This document shows positions 5,219 to 5,795 of a stretch of 5,795 nucleotides of DNA, piece by piece; position 1 is the stretch's first letter, and the number at the start of each line of letters is the position of its first letter. The notes beneath the pieces are model-generated. The model did no database searches, was not told where the DNA came from, and saw only the letters and a list, made by a program, of their open reading frames with translations. The DNA comes from CAZFAP01 sp964516325 (GTDB taxonomy: Bacteria > Auribacterota > JABMQX01), in the NCBI GenBank assembly GCA_964516325.1, contig CAZFAP010000230.1, forward strand, positions 1-5,795. The letters are read 5' to 3'. A program made the position numbers and the translations under genes.

Positions 5219-5672
5219 CATTGACACCAGCGCGATTCTGGATGCTCGGGTAAGGTACTACGCGCCCGACGTCTTCCCGGGTCCATGGGAGAAACTCGAG
5301 AAATTGATCGAGACGGGTGGGCTCATCGCAACACGCCTTGTCTTGGTTGAGCTCCAGCGGAAGGACGACGAAGTCTGTCAATGGGGCCGCAGCCGGGAGC
5401 GAATGTTCACCGATGTGGACTTGAGGATCCAGGCGACGGCAAAGGATATCCTACGGACCCATGGAAGGCTCGTTGACGACCGGAGGATTGGTGTCCAGGC
5501 CGACGTGTTTGTTATCGCCCTGGCCAACCTCGAAGGGTGCGCCGTCGTCACCGGTGAGAGGCCTGCCAGGGAGCATGAAAAGAGGCTGAAGATCCCAGAC
5601 GTGTGCCGGGCTCTCGGTATAGAGTGCCTCGACATGCTCGGACTCTTTCGGAAGGAGGGGTGGCGTTTCTGA
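5208..5672 (+). CDS. DUF4411 PIN-like nuclease, probable toxin
   Basis: The 154-residue product matches the DUF4411 branch of PIN-like domains. It has the opening strand YSIDTSAILD (D6), the PDVFPGPWEKLEKLI helix, LVLVEL (E48) followed by RKDDEVCQW, QADVFVIALA (D99), the strand AVVTGE (T115, E117), and KIPDVCRALGI (D131), ending in LFRKEGWRF. These acidic residues form the metal-binding ribonuclease site of PIN proteins, and none appears missing. The start is GTG 5208, inside the last codons of the preceding gene, with GGGAG (5196-5200) seven bases upstream; it puts the family's first strand right at the N-terminus. Linkage to an XRE/ImmA protein is a recurrent arrangement. I infer that this is the RNase toxin and the upstream protein its antitoxin and regulator. 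The actual RNA target is unknown. Confidence 0.88.
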   Translation: MKYSIDTSAILDARVRYYAPDVFPGPWEKLEKLIETGGLIATRLVLVELQRKDDEVCQWGRSRERMFTDVDLRIQATAKDILRTHGRLVDDRRIGVQADVFVIALANLEGCAVVTGERPAREHEKRLKIPDVCRALGIECLDMLGLFRKEGWRF

Positions 5673-5713
5673 CAGACCTCGCGCCCGTCACCGAAGCGGC
5701 GGAACCCTGGGCG

Positions 5714-5729
5714 CCCGATGTCGGGTTTT
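5714..5729 (+). terminator. Weak intrinsic terminator after the PIN gene
   Basis: CCCG (5714-5717) pairs with CGGG (5722-5725) around ATGT, whose A and T may add a pair. TTTT (5726-5729) follows directly. It lies 42 bases after the PIN stop and 15 bases before the SRP RNA. The stem is short and the T-run only four bases, so it would be a modest terminator. Confidence 0.35.
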
Positions 5730-5743
5730 AGCATCAGTTCTTT

Positions 5744-5795
5744 GGCCGCGCTAGGCGGGGAGGTAGCGGTGCCCTGTAACCTGCAACCCGCTATA
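5744..5795 (+). ncRNA. ffs: SRP RNA, large bacterial type, 5' part (cut by window end)
   Basis: The last 52 bases match my memory of the 5' domain of large bacterial SRP RNAs. They run GGCCGCGCTAGGCGGGGAGG, then TAGCGGTGCCCTGTAACC, then TGCAACCCGCTATA. The helix AGCGG (5765-5769) with CCGCT (5788-5792) can form, and the conserved TGTAA of the Alu domain is present. SRP RNA with Ffh protein targets nascent membrane and secreted proteins. The Alu domain found in large forms contacts the ribosome to slow elongation. The molecule would continue about 200 bases beyond the window. The 5' end at 5744 is by analogy; I see no convincing promoter boxes upstream. Confidence 0.85.

Noticed and set aside
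5729..5734. TAGCAT as the -10 box of the SRP RNA promoter
   Set aside because: It matches four of six positions, but no -35-like box is found at the right distance.

Overview
The window is GC-rich bacterial DNA with all recognisable genes on the + strand, good Shine-Dalgarno motifs, and the 5' end of a large-type (Alu-domain-bearing) SRP RNA gene at the right edge. Secreted VCBS-repeat propeller proteins, large SRP RNA and orphan toxin-antitoxin genes suggest an environmental bacterium of the Planctomycetes or a related or candidate phylum. This placement is an inference; nothing in the window fixes the taxon.

Left part (1-2214): a non-coding stretch with two diverged copies of a GGATnnACA-type intergenic repeat and a bulged hairpin is followed by a small exported protein of unknown function (324-917). 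After a 288-bp gap holding a GC-rich palindrome and what looks like the decayed 3' end of a minus-strand gene comes an exported five-repeat VCBS/FG-GAP protein (1206-2162). Its reading frame is split by one in-frame TGA at 1512-1514 with no change of frame. A perfect 7-bp hairpin with a GGU loop starts 13 nt after the TGA, which is the geometry of a bacterial SECIS element. The best reading is one 318-residue selenoprotein with Sec at position 103 next to Cys104. This is the most interesting item in the window.

Middle (2163-3285): two tandem hairpins, then an unrecognised 279-residue protein with a Cys-rich N-terminal segment and a helical C-terminal part. Its start is GTG 2446 with a perfect AGGAGG.

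Right part (3286-5795): an accessory segment carrying two small HicB-type antitoxin-like proteins without any HicA toxin, then a two-gene unit whose reading frames overlap by 11 nt: an XRE-HTH/ImmA-IrrE metallopeptidase protein and a DUF4411 PIN-like nuclease. This pair has the form of a toxin-antitoxin module, with a 15-bp inverted repeat just upstream as a possible operator. The segment is bracketed by a degenerate 33-nt copy of the SRP RNA 5' domain (3303-3335, 28/33 identical) and the apparently genuine SRP RNA start (5744 onward). The SRP gene may therefore have been an insertion target or have been partially duplicated.
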